Assembly: GCA_036160575.1 (NCBI GenBank)
Contig: JAYYDT010000114.1
Coordinates: 1-46,952, forward strand
Length of the DNA stretch: 46,952 bases
Reading direction: 5' to 3'
Source of the DNA: TMED26 sp002694075
GTDB taxonomy: Bacteria > Pseudomonadota > Alphaproteobacteria > Thalassobaculales > Thalassobaculaceae
Shown here: piece by piece, positions 16,482 to 26,896 of the stretch
Layout: every line of letters begins with the position of its first letter
How positions within the stretch are numbered: the first letter of the stretch is position 1
The notes under the pieces: generated by a model
The model's database searches: none
What the model was told of the DNA's origin: nothing
What the model saw: only the letters and a program-made list of their open reading frames with translations
Translations under genes and position numbers: made by a program

Positions 16482-17408
16482 CTAGAGGGCGCGCAATCGG
16501 TCGGCCAGATAGGCGCGGAAGGCGGCGGCGTCGATTTCGAACATGACCTTCGCGTTGGCGGCGTCCGGCCGGGCGCCTCGGATCACTTGGCTGCGTCCGA
16601 TCTCGGGCGTGTCGGCGGTCTCGATGACGACCTGGCAGGTTTCGCCGGTGAACCATTCGGGGTGGGTCAGATAGGCGATGACCAGGGCGTCATGGACCGG
16701 CCGGCCTTGCGGGTTGCCGGCCACGCCACCGCCATAATGGCCCATCATGCCGGCCACCGCGCGCGTGACGGCGGTGTCGCCGGCGGCCACCCCGTCGAGC
16801 CAGGCGGCATCGACGCGCGCCCGGTGGGTGACATCCAAGCCATGCATCACAATCGGGATCCCGCTTTCGAAGACAATCCGCGCGGCATGGGGGTCGCAGT
16901 AAAAATTAAACTCGGCGTGCGGCGTCACATTGCCGGCGCCGGCGGCCCCGCCCATCAGCACGATTTGCCTCACCGTGGCCATGATATCGGGACGCTGGAC
17001 AATCGCCGTCGCCACATTGGTCAGCGGGCCAAGCGCGCACAGGGTCAACGCCCCGCGCCGCGCGGCCACTAAATCGAGCAAGGCGGTGACCGCGTGCGTC
17101 GCCGCCGCGTGCCCCTCCGGCGGCGGCAAACCCGAGCCGTCCATACCGCTTTCACCATGGACATGGGCGGCGTCCTCGAAGGGTTTCAGCAAAGGGCGCC
17201 GACAGCCGCCGAAGACAGGAATGTCCGGCCGGCCAGCCAAATCACGCAGGCGCCGGGCGTTGCGCTCGGTGGCCACCGCGCCGACATTGCCGGCGACCGT
17301 GGTGATCGCGGCGATGTCCAGACGCGGCGCCTCGGCCATCGCCAGCAACAGGGCCAGGGCATCGTCGATCCCCGGATCGCAGTCGATCACAATCGGCAGG
17401 GCGGTCAT
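16482..17408 (-). CDS. Inosine/uridine-preferring nucleoside hydrolase family protein
   Basis: A 308-residue calcium-dependent N-ribohydrolase. The metal-binding motif D-C-D-P-G-I-D-D is at residues 9-16, the G-N-V-G segment follows, and a second metal/ribose site lies at N-F-Y-C-D-P-H and P-V-H-D-A. Members cleave ribonucleosides to base and ribose. The ATG at 17408 has AAGGAG seven bases upstream; readings to 17582 run into the divergent gene's promoter and coding region. It is divergent from the dehydratase gene, with 88 bases between starts, so the two may share a regulator of sugar use. Confidence 0.93.
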   Translation of the reverse strand: MTALPIVIDCDPGIDDALALLLAMAEAPRLDIAAITTVAGNVGAVATERNARRLRDLAGRPDIPVFGGCRRPLLKPFEDAAHVHGESGMDGSGLPPPEGHAAATHAVTALLDLVAARRGALTLCALGPLTNVATAIVQRPDIMATVRQIVLMGGAAGAGNVTPHAEFNFYCDPHAARIVFESGIPIVMHGLDVTHRARVDAAWLDGVAAGDTAVTRAVAGMMGHYGGGVAGNPQGRPVHDALVIAYLTHPEWFTGETCQVVIETADTPEIGRSQVIRGARPDAANAKVMFEIDAAAFRAYLADRLRAL

Positions 17409-17496
17409 CGGCGCTCTCCTTATTGGGCGGGCTTTTCCCGTTTTTAAGAAGATGTCATCATCGTGGCGAGCGCCCGTCAACGAGAGGATTTTCACG

Positions 17497-19227
<1,731 letters not shown>

Positions 19228-19329
19228 TCGCCGGCCCGCCTCGACGCGCCGCCTTGCCGATAGGCAGCGGCAAAAGGTCCAGACACCTTGCCTCGCGCGG
19301 GGCACGGCGGCTATGTTAGTAAATCCTCG

Positions 19330-19375
19330 CCGTAGCCCGCCCGCGGGCCGCGCCGCCTCAATAGCTACGGTTTTT
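19330..19375 (+). terminator. Candidate intrinsic terminator after the dehydratase gene
   Basis: CCGTAGC (19330-19336) pairs with GCTACGG (19364-19370), followed by five Ts. The long interior contains a second perfect palindrome, GCCCGCGGGC (19339-19348), so the structure would be branched. It separates the dehydratase gene from the molybdenum hydroxylase gene. Confidence 0.45.
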
Positions 19376-19439
19376 GGGTGCGCGAACCAGCGGGTTTTGG
19401 CGCCTCATCAGTGACCCTTGTGGACAAGGAACGACAACG

Positions 19440-21692
19440 ATGAACGATATATCGCTCGAAAACAAATGGGTCGGCCAGCGCACCCCGCGGCCCGACGGCA
19501 TCGATAAAGTCACCGGCTCGGCGCAATACGCCGCCGATTTCGCGATGCCCGGCATGGTCTGGGGCAAGGTCCTGCGTAGCCCGCACGCGCACGCCTTGAT
19601 CAAAAAAATCGATACCTCCAAGGCCGAGGCGTTGAAGGGTGTGCTGGCGGTGATGACCGGCGACGATCTACCATTACTACCGTTGGACGTGCCGCTGCCG
19701 ACGGGCCCGAATGACATACGCTGGATTTCGCGCGGTTGCATGGCGCAGGAAAAAATCCTCTATGCCGGCCACCCGGTAGCGGCGGTGGCAGCGATCTCGC
19801 AAAGCATCGCGGCGGCCGCGCTAGAGCTGATCGAGGTTGACTATGAAGTCCTGCCGCATGTCATCGACGTCGACGCGGCGATGGCGCCCGACGCGCCGAT
19901 TTTGCATGACTGGCTGAAGACCGACGGGGTCGACGGGCCAACCAATGTCTCCAACATCATGACGGTCAAGACCGGCGACGTGGAGCAAGGCTTCGCCGAA
20001 GCCGATCTAGTGATCGAGCGCGCGTTCAAATCCGCCGCCGTGCACCAAGGCTATATCGAGCCGCAGGCCTGCATCGTCAGCTACAAACCGGATTCCCAGT
20101 CGACCATCTGGAGCAGCAGCCAGGGCCAGTTCATGGTCCGTGGCCTGACCGCCACGATCACCGGCATGGCGACCGGCGACATCAAAGCCATTCCGGCCGA
20201 GATTGGCGGCGGTTTCGGCGGCAAGACCATCATTTACCTGGAACCGGTGGCGATGGTGCTGTCCAAAAAATGCGGACGTCCGGTGAAAATGCAAAACAGC
20301 CGTGAGGAAGTGTTCCAGAGCACCGGGCCGGCCGCCGGCATGTCCGCCCATCTCAAGGTCGGCGTCACCAAGGACGGCAAACTGACGGCGGTGGAAGGCG
20401 CGTACAACTTCCAAGCCGGCTGCTATCCGGGCTCGCCGGTCGGGCGCGCCTGTCATTTCTCGTTCTCTTGCTACGACATCCCGCATGCCGACGTGAAGGG
20501 CTTGGACATCGTCTCCAACCGTCCGAACGTCACCGCCTACCGCGCGCCGGGGGCGCCGCAAGGCAATTACGTGTTCGAAGCGATCTTGGACGAGATCGCC
20601 GAAAAGCTTGGCATCGATCCGTGGGAATTGCGTCTACGCAACGCCCTCGGCGCCGACAAGCCGACCATTTACGGCGCCAAGATTGGCGAGGCCGGCATCC
20701 AGGAATGCATCGATTCGGTCCGCAATCATCCCAACGCCAAAGCCGAACTTGGCCCGAATCAGGGGCGTGGCATCGCGATTGGCTATTGGGGCAACGCCGG
20801 TGGCGAATCCAGCGCGCAGTTGAACATTAACGAAGACGGCACCGCCTTGGTGATCACCGGTCACCCGGACATCGGCGGCAGTCGCGCCTCGATGGTCAAT
20901 ATCGTGGCCGAGAAATTGGGCATCGACTACCGCAAGGTGCAAGCCCAGATCGGCGATACCAACAACGTCGGCATCAGCGCCGTTACCGGCGGCAGCCGGG
21001 TGACCTTCGCCGCCGCCATCGTGGTCAACGAAGCCACCGACCAAGTCATCAATATCCTCAAGGCCCGCGCGGCCGGCATTTGGGGCATTGAGGAGGAAGC
21101 GGTCGAATGGCGTGATGGCGCGGCCCACCCGGCCGGCCCGAACGCCGGTGAATTCGACCCCCTCACCCTGCCGGAACTGGCCAATAAGGCCGAAGGAACC
21201 GGCGGCCCGATCCTGGCGGCGGTGTCGAAGAACACCACCGGTCACATGGGCGTCGTCGGCGCCCATATGGTCGATGTCGAGGTCGATCCGGAAACCGGCC
21301 ATGTCAAAATCCTGCGCTATACCGCCAGCCAAGATGTCGGGCGGGCGATCCATCCGGCCTATGTCGAGGGGCAAATCCAAGGTGGCGTCGCCCAGGGCAT
21401 TGGCTGGGCGTTGAACGAAGAATTCATCTATGACGCCAACGGGCGCCTCGATAACGCGGGCTTCCTCGACTATCGGATGCCGGTTGCCTCGGACCTGCCG
21501 GCGATCGACGCGGTGATGGTCGAGATTCCCAATCCGGCGCATCCCTATGGGGTCAAAGGGGTGGGCGAAATCCCGCTGGTGCCCCCGCTGGCGGCGGGCG
21601 CCCACCCCCGCGCCCCCCCCCACGCCAGCGGCAAACGCCTATATGAATTGCCGATGTCGCCGCCCAAAGTGCTCGAAGCGCTGGGCGAATAA
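19440..21692 (+). CDS. Xanthine dehydrogenase-family molybdopterin-binding large subunit (orphan)
   Basis: A 750-residue catalytic subunit of a molybdenum hydroxylase. It begins with the a/b hammerhead domain (R-P-D-G-I-D-K-V-T-G, S-P-H-A-H-A), then the cofactor domains with G-G-G-F-G-G-K, A-Y-R-A-P-G-A-P-Q and the C-terminal G-V-K-G-V-G-E, whose Glu is the catalytic base. These enzymes hydroxylate aldehydes, purines or N-heterocycles. The FAD and 2Fe-2S subunits that normally accompany it are absent on both sides. AAGGA precedes the ATG at 19440. Shortly after the catalytic Glu, residues around 715-730 are replaced by a Pro/His-rich stretch encoded by a C-rich tract, while the frame and the Y-E-L-P-M-S-P-P-K-V tail are intact. 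Confidence 0.9.
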   Translation: MNDISLENKWVGQRTPRPDGIDKVTGSAQYAADFAMPGMVWGKVLRSPHAHALIKKIDTSKAEALKGVLAVMTGDDLPLLPLDVPLPTGPNDIRWISRGCMAQEKILYAGHPVAAVAAISQSIAAAALELIEVDYEVLPHVIDVDAAMAPDAPILHDWLKTDGVDGPTNVSNIMTVKTGDVEQGFAEADLVIERAFKSAAVHQGYIEPQACIVSYKPDSQSTIWSSSQGQFMVRGLTATITGMATGDIKAIPAEIGGGFGGKTIIYLEPVAMVLSKKCGRPVKMQNSREEVFQSTGPAAGMSAHLKVGVTKDGKLTAVEGAYNFQAGCYPGSPVGRACHFSFSCYDIPHADVKGLDIVSNRPNVTAYRAPGAPQGNYVFEAILDEIAEKLGIDPWELRLRNALGADKPTIYGAKIGEAGIQECIDSVRNHPNAKAELGPNQGRGIAIGYWGNAGGESSAQLNINEDGTALVITGHPDIGGSRASMVNIVAEKLGIDYRKVQAQIGDTNNVGISAVTGGSRVTFAAAIVVNEATDQVINILKARAAGIWGIEEEAVEWRDGAAHPAGPNAGEFDPLTLPELANKAEGTGGPILAAVSKNTTGHMGVVGAHMVDVEVDPETGHVKILRYTASQDVGRAIHPAYVEGQIQGGVAQGIGWALNEEFIYDANGRLDNAGFLDYRMPVASDLPAIDAVMVEIPNPAHPYGVKGVGEIPLVPPLAAGAHPRAPPHASGKRLYELPMSPPKVLEALGE

Positions 21693-21735
21693 TCTCGCGC
21701 GAACGACCGTCACCGCCATCTGACGGGCCCATGAG

Positions 21736-21768
21736 AGGGCGCTCCCCGCCGCGGGGGCGCCCTTTTTT
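21736..21768 (+). terminator. Intrinsic terminator of the molybdenum hydroxylase gene
   Basis: A strong stem pairs AGGGCGC with GCGCCCT and CCCC with GGGG across one bulged T and a five-base loop, followed by six Ts. It starts 44 bases after the stop codon at 21692. Confidence 0.85.
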
Positions 21769-21895
21769 AATGGCCCGAGGGTATTCGCCGACGGCTTTTT
21801 TCCTGGGTGCCGAAGGGTGCGGCGGCTTTTCCCCTTCCCGCCCCGGCGGAATTGCCCAAAGATAGACGTCTCGCCTCCGTCAGAAAGGTCATCCC

Positions 21896-23182
21896 ATGTC
21901 CGAGCATCCGCATACCACCCCCTCCACTCAATGGCACGCCCGCGCCACGGCGGTGTTGCCGGGCGGCGGCTTTGGCAATTTTCCGCCCGAAATGATTTTG
22001 GAACGTGGTAAAGGCGGCCGGGTATGGGATGTCGACGGCAATGAATATGTCGACTTCCTGCTTGGCTCGGGACCCATGTTTATCGGCCATTGCCACCCGG
22101 AGGTGAGCGCCGCGGTCGACGCTCAATTGGCCCTTGGCACGACTTTTTTCGCCAATAACAGCAGCGGCATCGCACTCGCCGAGGATATCGTCGCGGCCCT
22201 GCCGGCGGCGGAGCAGGTACGCTTCGTTTCTTCCGGCACCGAAGCCGATATGTACGCCATGCGCCTGGCACGCGCCTACCGCAAGCGCGAATTGATCCTG
22301 AAATTCGAGGGCGGCTACCACGGCATGAGCGACCACGCCCTGATGAGCCTGGCACCCAAACGCCTCGTCAACCTGCCGCGGCCGGTGCCGGATTCGGCCG
22401 GGATCTGCGGCCATGTCGAGGACGAGGTTCTGGTCGCGCCATTCAACGACATCGACGCGGCGGTGAAATTGATCGCCAGCCACGCCGACCAACTGGCCGG
22501 TGTCATCGTCGAACCGTTGCAACGTTTGATTCCGCCCAAGCCCGGCTTTCTCGAAGCCTTGCGCGCGGAAACCGAGGCCCGCGACATCCCCTTGATTTTC
22601 GACGAGGTGGTGACCGGTTTTCGCTTTGGCTATGGCGGCGCGCAAAGCCTGTATGGCGTGACTCCGGATCTCTGCACCCTGGGTAAAATCATTGGCGGCG
22701 GTTTCGCTTTGGGCGCCGTCGCCGGACGCGCCGACATCATGGCCCATTTCGACGCCGGCCAGGTCGGAGGCGATGATTTCTTGCTACAAATCGGTACCCT
22801 CAGCGGTAATCCGGTGGCCGCCGTCGCCGGTCGAGCGACCCTCAAAGTCCTGCGCGAAACCGATGCCTATGCCCGCGCCGAAGCCACCGGAAACGCGATC
22901 ATGGCCGCCCTCACCGATCATTTCGCGCGCGTTGGCATCCCCGCTCAAGTGGTCGGCCACCCAACCCTGTTCGACGTGGTGTTTACCGCCGAGCCGGTGG
23001 AAGATTTTCGCGCCGTGTTTCGCGCCGACGGCGACCGCTTGAAACATTTCAACGCGCTTATGGCGGCCCACGGTGTTTTGAAACCGGCCAGCAAGTTCTA
23101 CATCTCAGCCGCCCATGACGCGGCCGATTTAGCGCAAACCATCGACGCCATCGCCGCCGCCGCCGATGAGATGGCGGCGTGA
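21896..23182 (+). CDS. Class III aminotransferase, glutamate-1-semialdehyde aminomutase-like
   Basis: A 428-residue PLP enzyme. The Schiff-base lysine is K264 (T-L-G-K-I-I-G-G-G), the pyridine-nitrogen aspartate is D236 (I-F-D-E-V-V-T-G-F-R), and the phosphate-binding S-S-G-T-E-A is at residues 112-117. The T-L-G-K-I-I-G-G-G and L-S-G-N-P blocks group it with GSA aminomutase-like proteins. The neighbourhood is not haem biosynthesis, and such paralogues often act as amino-acid or beta-amino-acid transaminases or racemases, so HemL is not assigned. The start has an AGAAAGG site. The next gene converges 3 bases after the stop. Confidence 0.88.
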   Translation: MSEHPHTTPSTQWHARATAVLPGGGFGNFPPEMILERGKGGRVWDVDGNEYVDFLLGSGPMFIGHCHPEVSAAVDAQLALGTTFFANNSSGIALAEDIVAALPAAEQVRFVSSGTEADMYAMRLARAYRKRELILKFEGGYHGMSDHALMSLAPKRLVNLPRPVPDSAGICGHVEDEVLVAPFNDIDAAVKLIASHADQLAGVIVEPLQRLIPPKPGFLEALRAETEARDIPLIFDEVVTGFRFGYGGAQSLYGVTPDLCTLGKIIGGGFALGAVAGRADIMAHFDAGQVGGDDFLLQIGTLSGNPVAAVAGRATLKVLRETDAYARAEATGNAIMAALTDHFARVGIPAQVVGHPTLFDVVFTAEPVEDFRAVFRADGDRLKHFNALMAAHGVLKPASKFYISAAHDAADLAQTIDAIAAAADEMAA

Positions 23183-23185
23183 GCC

Positions 23186-23872
23186 CTACTCTCGGCGCAG
23201 AATTTTATCGACCAGGATTTTGGCCAGCCAATTTTCGCGAAAGCCGCGGTCAAGGGAAACGCGGTCGTAGCTGCTTTCAATCCACTCGGGCAAGGTTTGT
23301 CCACGGGGGGCGCCCTCGGCGGTGAATTGATCATAAAAGTAGTCGATAATCCCGGTTTTGGCCTGACGAATATGCCCGTAGCGCAGGCCAAGCTGGTCGC
23401 GCGCCGTCGCCAAATCGACACCGCGCTTAAGATGCAGATAGAGCACCGCCATCAAACCGGTGCGGTCGGCACCCGCTTTGCAATGCATGAAAACCGGGTA
23501 CTCCAGCTGATCGAAGATCGCGCAAGCGGCCAGCCAGGTTTGACGTTCCAACGCCGCCCGGGACCGGATCGGAAAATCCACCAAGGTTAAGCCCAATTCA
23601 TGGCACGCTTTGCGCTCCAAAATATACGATCCGCAGGTCGGCCGCGCGCCGCGCAAGTTGAGCACGGTTTTGAAACCCATCCGCTTGGCCCAGGCCAGAC
23701 GCGCCGGCGACGGTTGGGCGCCGCGCATTAAATCCGCGTCAACCCAAGAGTGATGCCAGTATAAAGCGCGGAGGAAGCCGTGGTCCTTGAACAGCATATC
23801 CAACCACGCCAGCCCATGGCGCGAGCGTTTCAGCGGCACCGGAGGGCCGGCCAGATTGGGAAGATCAACCAT
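23186..23872 (-). CDS. Dual-specificity/tyrosine phosphatase family protein
   Basis: A 228-residue protein with the phosphatase loop H-C131-K-A-G-A-D-R137-T-G, the CX5R signature of the cysteine-dependent phosphatases. The upstream L-N-L-R-G and D-F-P-I-R-S segments match the bacterial DSP-like family related to the fungal Siw14/oca type. Substrates could be phosphoproteins, phosphoinositides or inositol pyrophosphates; the sequence does not decide. It begins 157 bases from the divergent ABC exporter, and the two may be linked in envelope biology (inference). Confidence 0.88.
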   Translation of the reverse strand: MVDLPNLAGPPVPLKRSRHGLAWLDMLFKDHGFLRALYWHHSWVDADLMRGAQPSPARLAWAKRMGFKTVLNLRGARPTCGSYILERKACHELGLTLVDFPIRSRAALERQTWLAACAIFDQLEYPVFMHCKAGADRTGLMAVLYLHLKRGVDLATARDQLGLRYGHIRQAKTGIIDYFYDQFTAEGAPRGQTLPEWIESSYDRVSLDRGFRENWLAKILVDKILRRE

Positions 23873-23911
23873 TTGCCAAAGGGACTAATCTTATAAAAGT
23901 TATCGGGTACA

Positions 23912-23925
23912 ATTCAAAATTGAAT
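23912..23925. promoter_or_regulatory. Perfect inverted repeat, possible operator
   Basis: ATTCAA and TTGAAT are separated by two bases in an AT-rich stretch between the divergent phosphatase and ABC exporter genes. A regulator site is possible; no regulator gene is nearby. Confidence 0.3.
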
Positions 23926-23960
23926 AGCTTTTTGCGTGGCTTTCGACAATACCATAGGCC

Positions 23961-23990
23961 AAAGGCGTCACCAATCGCCTTTCATTTTTT
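23961..23990 (+). terminator. Intrinsic terminator-like hairpin in the leader of the ABC exporter
   Basis: AAAGGCG (23961-23967) and CGCCTTT (23976-23982) form a perfect seven-pair stem with an eight-base loop, followed by CATTTTTT. It is oriented toward the exporter gene and ends 39 bases before its ATG. It could be a transcription attenuator, or it could end a short upstream transcript. Confidence 0.55.
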
Positions 23991-24029
23991 GACGGGCCAT
24001 GGTGCGTTGCGCTAGATGCTTTTCTTAAT

Positions 24030-25829
24030 ATGACTTTCTCACCCGAAAATGCGCGGCCCGCCGAAACGCCGCACGCCGCGACGTGGCCTGTCCTGCGGCG
24101 CATGTTTGGCGAAATGGTGCGTCCCTACACGGTGCATCTGATCGTCGCCGGCTTGTGCATGGCGTTGACCGCGGCCAGCACCGCTGGCACCGCCTGGCTG
24201 ATGGACCCGGTGGTCAACAAGGTGTTTATCGCCCGCGACGCCAGTCTGCTCTGGCCGATTGGCGCCGCCATCCTGGGGGTTTTCGCGGCCAAAAGCATCT
24301 CGGTTTTCACCCAGGAGGTGGTGATCAATTATGTCGGTCAAAAGGTCGTCGCGAACACCCAAAATCGGCTGTTCAGCCATCTTATCGGCCATGACATGGC
24401 GATGTTCCAAAGCCGCCACAGCGGCCGTTTGATTTCGCATTTCACTTTTGACGTCAATGCCATGCGAGTCGCCACATCGAACATCATGGTCAGTCTCGGT
24501 CGTGACAGCCTCACCTTGCTGTTTCTGATTGGGGTGATGTTCTATCAGGAATGGAGCCTCGCCCTGATCACCTTGTTGATCGGGCCCCTGGCGATCTACC
24601 CGATGCAGGTGATCGGTCAGCGCATGCGCCGTTTTTCCAGCGCCACCCAGGAGGAAATGGGCAGCCTCACGAGCCACCTCGCGCAATGTTTTCAGAGCAT
24701 TAAGTTGATCCAGGCGAGTGCCGCCGAAAAACATGAACGTGCGCGAATCGCCGAGCTCGTCGAGATGGTTTTCCAGCTGACCTTTCGGGCCGCCCGGGTT
24801 CGCGCTTCGGCCCAGCCGTTGATCGATATGATGGGCGGTTTGGCGGTCGCGGCGGTGATTGTTTATGGCGGCCACCGCGTGATCGACGGAGCGACCACGC
24901 CGGGGGCGTTCTTCTCGTTTATCACCGCCGCGCTGATGGCCTATCAGCCGCTCCGCGCGCTGAGCAAGCTCAGCGCCCATTTACAGGAAGGTCTGGCCGC
25001 CGCCGAGCGGGTTTTCGCCGTTCTCGACACGCCGGCGACGATCACCAATCCGGGCACCCCCCACGCCTTACCGCCGGGCCCTGGGCCCATCGCCTTTGAA
25101 AACGTCACCTTCAGCTATGACGGGGAGAACACCGCCATCCGCGATGTGAGCTTCACCGCCGAGGCCGGCCGAGTGACCGCATTGGTCGGGCCGTCGGGCG
25201 CCGGCAAGAGCACGATTTTCGAGCTGATCCCGCGGTTTTTCGATGTCGGCGCCAGGGCGGTCCGAGTCAATGGCGTGGATGTGCGCGATTTGGACAAGGC
25301 GGTCCTGCGCAACGCGCTGGCCATCGTCTCGCAGGACATCATGCTGTTCGACGACAGCGTGTTGAATAATATCCGCTATGGCCGCATGGACGCCAGCGAC
25401 GACGAGGTACGCGCCGCCGCCGAGGCCGCCGCCGCCAATCTCTTCATCGGCGAACTGCCGGAGGGGTATCAAACCATCATCGGCGAACGAGGGGTGCGCC
25501 TTTCAGGCGGCCAACGCCAACGCATCGCCATCGCGCGGGCCATTCTCAAGGACGCGCCATTCCTGCTGTTGGATGAGGCGACCAGCGCCCTCGACAGCCA
25601 ATCCGAGCGGCAGATTCAAAACGCCCTGGCCAGTTTGATGGTCGGCCGAACCACCCTGGTTATCGCCCACCGTCTGTCGACCATCGCCGACGCCGACATG
25701 ATCCTTGTGTTCAATGAAGGCCGCATTATCGAAAGCGGCAGCCATGGAAAGTTGATGGCCAAGGAGGGGCTGTTCGCCCGGCTCAGCGCGCTTCAATCCC
25801 ATGAGGACAGCGTCGAAAACCAGGCTTAA
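24030..25829 (+). CDS. ABC exporter, fused permease and ATPase (MsbA-like)
   Basis: A 599-residue type IV ABC half-transporter. The membrane domain fills residues 1-330 with six hydrophobic segments. The ATPase domain follows with Walker A (G-P-S-G-A-G-K-S-T), the Q-loop S-Q-D, the signature L-S-G-G-Q-R-Q-R, Walker B (F-L-L-L-D-E-A-T-S-A-L-D) and the H-loop I-A-H-R-L-S-T. The sequence is of the MsbA/lipid-linked exporter type, which flips lipid A core or other lipids, but the cargo is not proven and no lpxK or kdtA is nearby. The stop overlaps the convergent ATPase gene stop in a shared TTAA. Confidence 0.93.
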   Translation: MTFSPENARPAETPHAATWPVLRRMFGEMVRPYTVHLIVAGLCMALTAASTAGTAWLMDPVVNKVFIARDASLLWPIGAAILGVFAAKSISVFTQEVVINYVGQKVVANTQNRLFSHLIGHDMAMFQSRHSGRLISHFTFDVNAMRVATSNIMVSLGRDSLTLLFLIGVMFYQEWSLALITLLIGPLAIYPMQVIGQRMRRFSSATQEEMGSLTSHLAQCFQSIKLIQASAAEKHERARIAELVEMVFQLTFRAARVRASAQPLIDMMGGLAVAAVIVYGGHRVIDGATTPGAFFSFITAALMAYQPLRALSKLSAHLQEGLAAAERVFAVLDTPATITNPGTPHALPPGPGPIAFENVTFSYDGENTAIRDVSFTAEAGRVTALVGPSGAGKSTIFELIPRFFDVGARAVRVNGVDVRDLDKAVLRNALAIVSQDIMLFDDSVLNNIRYGRMDASDDEVRAAAEAAAANLFIGELPEGYQTIIGERGVRLSGGQRQRIAIARAILKDAPFLLLDEATSALDSQSERQIQNALASLMVGRTTLVIAHRLSTIADADMILVFNEGRIIESGSHGKLMAKEGLFARLSALQSHEDSVENQA

Positions 25830-26896
25830 GGGTCGAGCAACATGCTGTCCTCGACCCGCCAGGACAGCCAGTGTTGACTGCCGACAGCCAGGCGGCGGGC
25901 TTGTTCGCGGTCGCGATTGGCGACACTGACGACCATCGTCCGGCCGGTTGGGTTATCGAATAACAGCTGACTTTCATTGCCGAAATACACGTGTTGGCGG
26001 AGTGTCGCCGGCAATCGGATTAGCGCCGCCGTCGGCTCCGCATGGGAAATCGCGATTTTTTCCGGTCGCACCGCCAAAGTCGCCGGCCCGGCCGGCCGGC
26101 CGCCCGTGTCCAACGCCAATTCGCCCAATCCCGCCACCGCCACCCCGGCCGTGCCAACGGTCGCCGGCCAGGTATTAATGGCGCCGATGAATTCCGCGAC
26201 GAAGCGGTTGGCCGGCCGCTCATAGAGTTCATAGGGCGTGGCCAATTGACGAATGCGACCGGCCTCCATGACCGCGATACGGTCGGCCATCGACAGGGCC
26301 TCGTCCTGGTCATGGGTCACCATGACAAAGGTGATACCGACGGAATGCTGGAGGTTGACCAGTTCCAAGCGCATCTGCTCGCGCAGATTGGCGTCGAGGG
26401 CCGACAGAGGTTCGTCCAACAGCAGCACCCGCGGCCGCTTGACCAGGGCCCGGGCCAGAGCCACCCGCTGCCGCTGGCCGCCGGACAACTGGTCCGGCCG
26501 GCGCGCCTCGAACCCATCCAAACGCACCAAGGCCAGGGCCGCGCCCACACGCTCGGCAATCTCGGCCCGGCCAACGCCGGCCACCCGCAGGCCATAGCCC
26601 ACATTCTCGGCGACGCTCATATGCGGGAAAACCGCATAGGATTGAAAGACCATGTTGACCGGACGGCGATTGGGCGGCACCGCCACCATCTCGGCGCCAT
26701 CTATCCGGATCGATCCGGCGGTCGGATATTCCAAGCCTGCGAGCATCCGCAGGATCGTTGTCTTGCCGCAGCCGGACGGGCCGAGAAGCGCGAAAAAAGC
26801 ACCTTCCGGCACACTGAAATCCACCGCGTCGACGGCCGTGACCACGCCACCGAAGGTCTTGGTCAGGCCGGTGACCTGAATGATATCCTCGGTCAT
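25826..26896 (-). CDS. Polyamine ABC transporter ATP-binding protein (PotA/PotG-like)
   Basis: A 356-residue ATPase. Walker A is G-P-S-G-C-G-K-T-T (39-47), the signature is L-S-G-G-Q-R-Q-R, and Walker B is L-L-L-D-E-P-L-S-A-L-D. The last 100 residues form a TOBE regulatory domain with the A-V-R-P-E-K-I block. It would power uptake of putrescine or spermidine through the two permeases encoded just upstream. The ATG at 26896 overlaps the stop of the potI-like gene (ATGA) and has GGAGGGGG before it. It is the last gene of the six-gene polyamine operon. Confidence 0.94.
   Translation of the reverse strand: MTEDIIQVTGLTKTFGGVVTAVDAVDFSVPEGAFFALLGPSGCGKTTILRMLAGLEYPTAGSIRIDGAEMVAVPPNRRPVNMVFQSYAVFPHMSVAENVGYGLRVAGVGRAEIAERVGAALALVRLDGFEARRPDQLSGGQRQRVALARALVKRPRVLLLDEPLSALDANLREQMRLELVNLQHSVGITFVMVTHDQDEALSMADRIAVMEAGRIRQLATPYELYERPANRFVAEFIGAINTWPATVGTAGVAVAGLGELALDTGGRPAGPATLAVRPEKIAISHAEPTAALIRLPATLRQHVYFGNESQLLFDNPTGRTMVVSVANRDREQARRLAVGSQHWLSWRVEDSMLLDP

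Noticed and set aside
16930..17496. A 189-codon N-terminal extension of the dehydratase
   Set aside because: It overlaps the divergent nucleoside hydrolase. The family starts near the ATG at 17497, which has a good ribosome site.
21896..23182. Calling the aminotransferase hemL
   Set aside because: It shares the GSA aminomutase-like blocks, but no haem gene is near and many paralogues of this group have other substrates.
23610..23630. A TGGCACG sequence that could suggest another sigma-54 promoter
   Set aside because: The TTGC box is not at the required distance and the site is inside the phosphatase coding region.
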